Shown here: positions 31,650-34,459 of the stretch, piece by piece
How positions within the stretch are numbered: position 1 is the stretch's first letter
How the letters are laid out: each line of letters starts with the position of its first letter
DNA from: Bacteroidota bacterium
GTDB lineage: Bacteria > Bacteroidota > Bacteroidia > Bacteroidales > CAIWKO01
Assembly: GCA_037133915.1 (NCBI GenBank)
Contig: JBAXND010000047.1
Coordinates: 1 to 34,459, forward strand
Reading direction: 5' to 3'
DNA length: 34,459 nucleotides
The notes under the pieces: generated by a model
Databases searched by the model: none
The model's input: the letters and a program-made list of their open reading frames with translations, nothing else
Told to the model about the DNA's origin: nothing
Program-made: the position numbers and the translations under genes

Positions 31650-34459
31650 TTAGTATGAAACAACTAATTTTTTATTAATAAATCTGGTTTTTGAATCGGT
31701 GGTAAAGCCCAGTCTGTATGTATATATTCCGGGAGCGAGACCGGTGGCATCAAAGGTGGCTTCGTGGTATCCTGTATTCTGCGCTTCGTTTACCAGAGTT
31801 GCAATACACTCACCAATGATGTTGTATACCGCCAGTTGCACCTTGCCTTCGGCAGGCAGATAATACGGAATACGCGAGGTGGTTGTCACCGGGTTTGGAA
31901 TACTATTCCCCAGCGAAAGGTTGAAATCATCAACACCGTAATTGATAAGCGGCATTGAAAGAGAGAACCCGCGCATTACTTCACCATATTCATTACTAAA
32001 TTCCATAAAATTGATTTTGCCTGTCGCCGAAAATTCATCACCTTCTGCAAAACGTTCAGATACCCTAAGTTTAATGACCATGAATACATCATCAGTAGTC
32101 ACTTCCATGGGCTCAGAGCCAATCCAGGTAAGATAAACTACACCATCAACCAAGGTCCAGGTCAAACCATCCCTGCCGCCATTTTTGATATTCGGCATAA
32201 CTATATCTTCTATTTTTGCATACCTGCCAGGACCGTCTAATACGAGCGAAACGGCCGATATTATAGCATCGCGATTCAATCTCACCGGAACCTCAATTAC
32301 CTGTCCGGGAACGGTAATCATGTTACCAAGATAATCGGGTATAAATGAACTCCTGAGTTCGGTCGGGGGTCTGTTTCCATTTACATCGCCTACCTGCAGC
32401 GCGCCGATGTTGAGCGTTTCATTGTCAGTTCTCATTACGCAGGTAAAGGAAGAATTACGTGTATATACAGATGCATACTGACCTGTTCCTGCCGCATAGT
32501 AGTTAATCCATTCATCAGAAGTAGGCATATCTGCTGCAAATAGCCAGTCACCTGTAGGGAATATACTGGGGGTCATTGGTGCATGAAAACGAACCGTTAT
32601 AGCATTTGCATCAGCTACGGGATTCTGCACACCCGGTGTTTGTGTACAAGAAGCGTATTTATAAATACCGGTCAAATTGCCGTTACTTACTTCAGCGGCA
32701 TCACTTGCATTTACATAAGCATTACTCAAAGTTGCACCCAGACACCACAACCGACCGGTCTTAACACCAACCCCATATGTTCCGGGCTTCACGGCCGGGA
32801 ATGTATACATCCCGCTAGCCTGCAATTCTGCTGAGTAGAGTGGAACCAGGTCATTCTGATTATATAAGTACACCGTAGTTCCTTTTCCTGATGTCGCCGA
32901 ATAAATTGAATAAGGAATAACAGCGCCCACGCCGTTTACTTTATATTGATAATTAATGGTTCCCGACAAACTTCCGAGTTTGAACTCAACCGGATTGGAC
33001 AACGTTATTCCACACATATTACCAACAATACACAGATATTTATTTCCTGACAGACTGTTAATCATCGGACTATTCAAATCCAAATTCAAAGCAGCAGTCG
33101 TAACTCCCGAATATTCCAGACCTTCGGTATTAGCCCAGCTGGTTCCGCCATCAGTACTTGTTTGCCATTGATAGCTTGTACTATTGGAGCTAGCGCCGAC
33201 TGTATATGCCGCTTTATTGTTAAGCATCGCAACGTCAGGTAATGGTTGCGCGGTAATTGACGGCTTCATGTTTACAGTAACCGTAACCATTGCCGGTGCA
33301 TTCTGACAGCCTGCTGCTGAAGTTACTACAACAGAATATGTTCCGGCGCTGCCCGAAGCTACATTAGCAATTACAGGATTTTGCGAAGCAGATACGTAAT
33401 CATTTGGTCCTGTCCAGCTATAGCTTGCAGCAGCGGTACTGCTTGCCAGATTCAACGTACCACCTTCACAAACAGGGCTGTTACTTGCGGCTACTGCTGT
33501 GATTGGTTGGTCAATTGTTAAAATAGCCGGATTGCTCAAAACTGTACCGCACATATTACCGGCCTCACAACGATACCGGTAAGAATTTAATCCCATGCTT
33601 ACCCCCGCAATACTCATAGTTGGTGTATTAATATTGCCGTATGGCGAACCGCTTGGTGTTGACCATGATGCACCCGTATTGCTGCTCACCTGCCACTGAT
33701 AACTAAGTGAACCGTTACCCGGGGAATTTACTGCAAAGGTTGCATTTGCTCCGATGCATGCGGTAACGGGCGATGGTTGGGAATTGAATACAGGAACAGT
33801 CTTTACTGTGAGTGTCCCAACTGAGGAGTTCTTGCTGTTTGTTGCATCATAGTATATGGTACAGCGATATTTATAGTTGTTCATCCCCGCAGTTGCACCG
33901 GTAATACTCATGGTACCACTCGTCATACCACCATAAATACTACCATCGTATTGGTTTACCCAGGTCGCGCCATTGTTGGTACTGTGCTGCCACTGGTATT
34001 TTATTATGCTGTATGTTGAAGGTACAATGCTGAAGCCCGCATTTCCACCGGCACACAGTATGTTGTTATCAGGCATAATCGCCGGGACGTTTGAACCACC
34101 CGGAGTATTAAGGACAATTAGTTTTGCTGCATCGGAAATTTCAGTACAAATATTATTTGTCACCACAGCACGGTATTTATAACCACTCATCGGGAGTAAT
34201 GCCCAAGCAATATTCATGGTCGCTGTGTTCATACCAACATAAACGCCACCGTCGTTCTGGTTTGCAAATGTTGCGCCGCCATCAGTACTCAACTGCCACT
34301 GATAGCCAAGTGTTCCGCTGCCATTGGCTGAAACTGAAAACACAACAGGATTGGACTGTAATATTGATGCATCAGCCGGTTGATTGCTAATACTGACAAT
34401 CCCTACAGTCATCGTGATATCGTTAGTTGTCGCCGTTGGTGTAGTGAGGCATGTTTCAT
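31650..34459 (-). CDS. Large secreted protein with Ig-like repeats, cohesin-like region and T9SS type A sorting domain (N-terminus outside window)
   Basis: The frame is open to the window edge (936 codons seen; an internal Met at 34412 is not the start, as 'ETCLTTPTATTNDIT' reads on upstream of it). Four Ig-like units share the signature YQWQ-S-(D/N)-GA-(W/F) near 34290, 33990, 33690 and 33170, each ending in a Cys-containing 'YRC' or 'YLC' strand. A fifth Ig/PKD-like unit lacks it (33290-33530, 'SYSWTGPNDYVSASQNP'). Next comes a Cna-B-like region (about 32640-32960), then a segment with 'VGDVNGNRPP', then a cohesin-like domain (about 32000-32340, 'ISAVSLVLDGPGRYAKIEDI'). The end (31650-31900, 'NSIPNPVTTTSRIPYYL', 'YNIIGECIATLVNE', 'GIYTYRLGF') is a type A T9SS sorting domain. 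It is probably a surface or released adhesion protein; no catalytic domain is seen in this part. Confidence 0.9.
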   Translation of the reverse strand, partial: ETCLTTPTATTNDITMTVGIVSISNQPADASILQSNPVVFSVSANGSGTLGYQWQLSTDGGATFANQNDGGVYVGMNTATMNIAWALLPMSGYKYRAVVTNNICTEISDAAKLIVLNTPGGSNVPAIMPDNNILCAGGNAGFSIVPSTYSIIKYQWQHSTNNGATWVNQYDGSIYGGMTSGTMSITGATAGMNNYKYRCTIYYDATNSKNSSVGTLTVKTVPVFNSQPSPVTACIGANATFAVNSPGNGSLSYQWQVSSNTGASWSTPSGSPYGNINTPTMSIAGVSMGLNSYRYRCEAGNMCGTVLSNPAILTIDQPITAVAASNSPVCEGGTLNLASSTAAASYSWTGPNDYVSASQNPVIANVASGSAGTYSVVVTSAAGCQNAPAMVTVTVNMKPSITAQPLPDVAMLNNKAAYTVGASSNSTSYQWQTSTDGGTSWANTEGLEYSGVTTAALNLDLNSPMINSLSGNKYLCIVGNMCGITLSNPVEFKLGSLSGTINYQYKVNGVGAVIPYSIYSATSGKGTTVYLYNQNDLVPLYSAELQASGMYTFPAVKPGTYGVGVKTGRLWCLGATLSNAYVNASDAAEVSNGNLTGIYKYASCTQTPGVQNPVADANAITVRFHAPMTPSIFPTGDWLFAADMPTSDEWINYYAAGTGQYASVYTRNSSFTCVMRTDNETLNIGALQVGDVNGNRPPTELRSSFIPDYLGNMITVPGQVIEVPVRLNRDAIISAVSLVLDGPGRYAKIEDIVMPNIKNGGRDGLTWTLVDGVVYLTWIGSEPMEVTTDDVFMVIKLRVSERFAEGDEFSATGKINFMEFSNEYGEVMRGFSLSMPLINYGVDDFNLSLGNSIPNPVTTTSRIPYYLPAEGKVQLAVYNIIGECIATLVNEAQNTGYHEATFDATGLAPGIYTYRLGFTTDSKTRFINKKLVVSY

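Overview
The window looks like a chromosomal segment from a Bacteroidota (Bacteroidetes) bacterium. Several independent signs agree. There are C-terminal sorting domains of the type IX secretion system (T9SS), both type A and type B. There is a TonB-dependent receptor with a carboxypeptidase-regulatory-like N-domain, a 'CCC motif'-type small membrane protein, a Bacteroidota-type short AMP nucleosidase next to holA, and many TAnnTTTG -7 promoter boxes just upstream of genes. No rRNA, tRNA, CRISPR array, transposase or phage gene was seen.

Layout. 1-2227 (-): PAS/PAS sensor histidine kinase with a six-helix membrane N-domain, last residues cut by the window edge. 2662-4534 (-): cluster of four related four-helix membrane proteins. 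4744-5097 (+): small CCC-motif-type membrane protein ending in a strong bidirectional terminator. 5161-8341 (-): aromatic amino acid/histidine ammonia-lyase (with Cys instead of Ser in the MIO motif) and hisS. 8536-9995 (-): LOG-family nucleosidase and glycerophosphodiester phosphodiesterase. 10161-12030 (+): M16 protease and O-methyltransferase, overlapping. 12034-14427 (-): choice-of-anchor L/SprB/PKD surface protein with type B sorting domain. 14576-14707 (-): an overlooked 43-residue lipoprotein. 14872-17709 and 18203-21040 (-): two almost identical secreted subtilases in tandem. 21092-21550 (-): HsdR-N-like nuclease-fold protein. 21605-23398 (+): amn and holA. 23417-24001 (-): small outer-membrane protein. 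24192-27565 (+): TonB-dependent receptor and M28 lipoprotein peptidase. 27581-28924 (-): PIN-PhoH ATPase. 29138-30532 (+): collagen-like secreted protein. 30547-31503 (-): CPBP intramembrane protease. 31650-34459 (-): Ig-like/cohesin-like T9SS cargo protein, N-terminus outside the window.

The region mixes housekeeping genes (hisS, holA, amn, phoH, LOG, M16) with envelope and secreted proteins. It has no single obvious pathway. The most notable points are the tandem subtilase duplication, with all visible differences clustered in the signal-peptide region; the natural Ala-Cys-Gly MIO triad in the ammonia-lyase; the four-gene family of small membrane proteins; and the hidden small lipoprotein. 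I do not see a convincing new multi-gene defence or biosynthetic system here. All statements come from reading the sequence; no database search was run.
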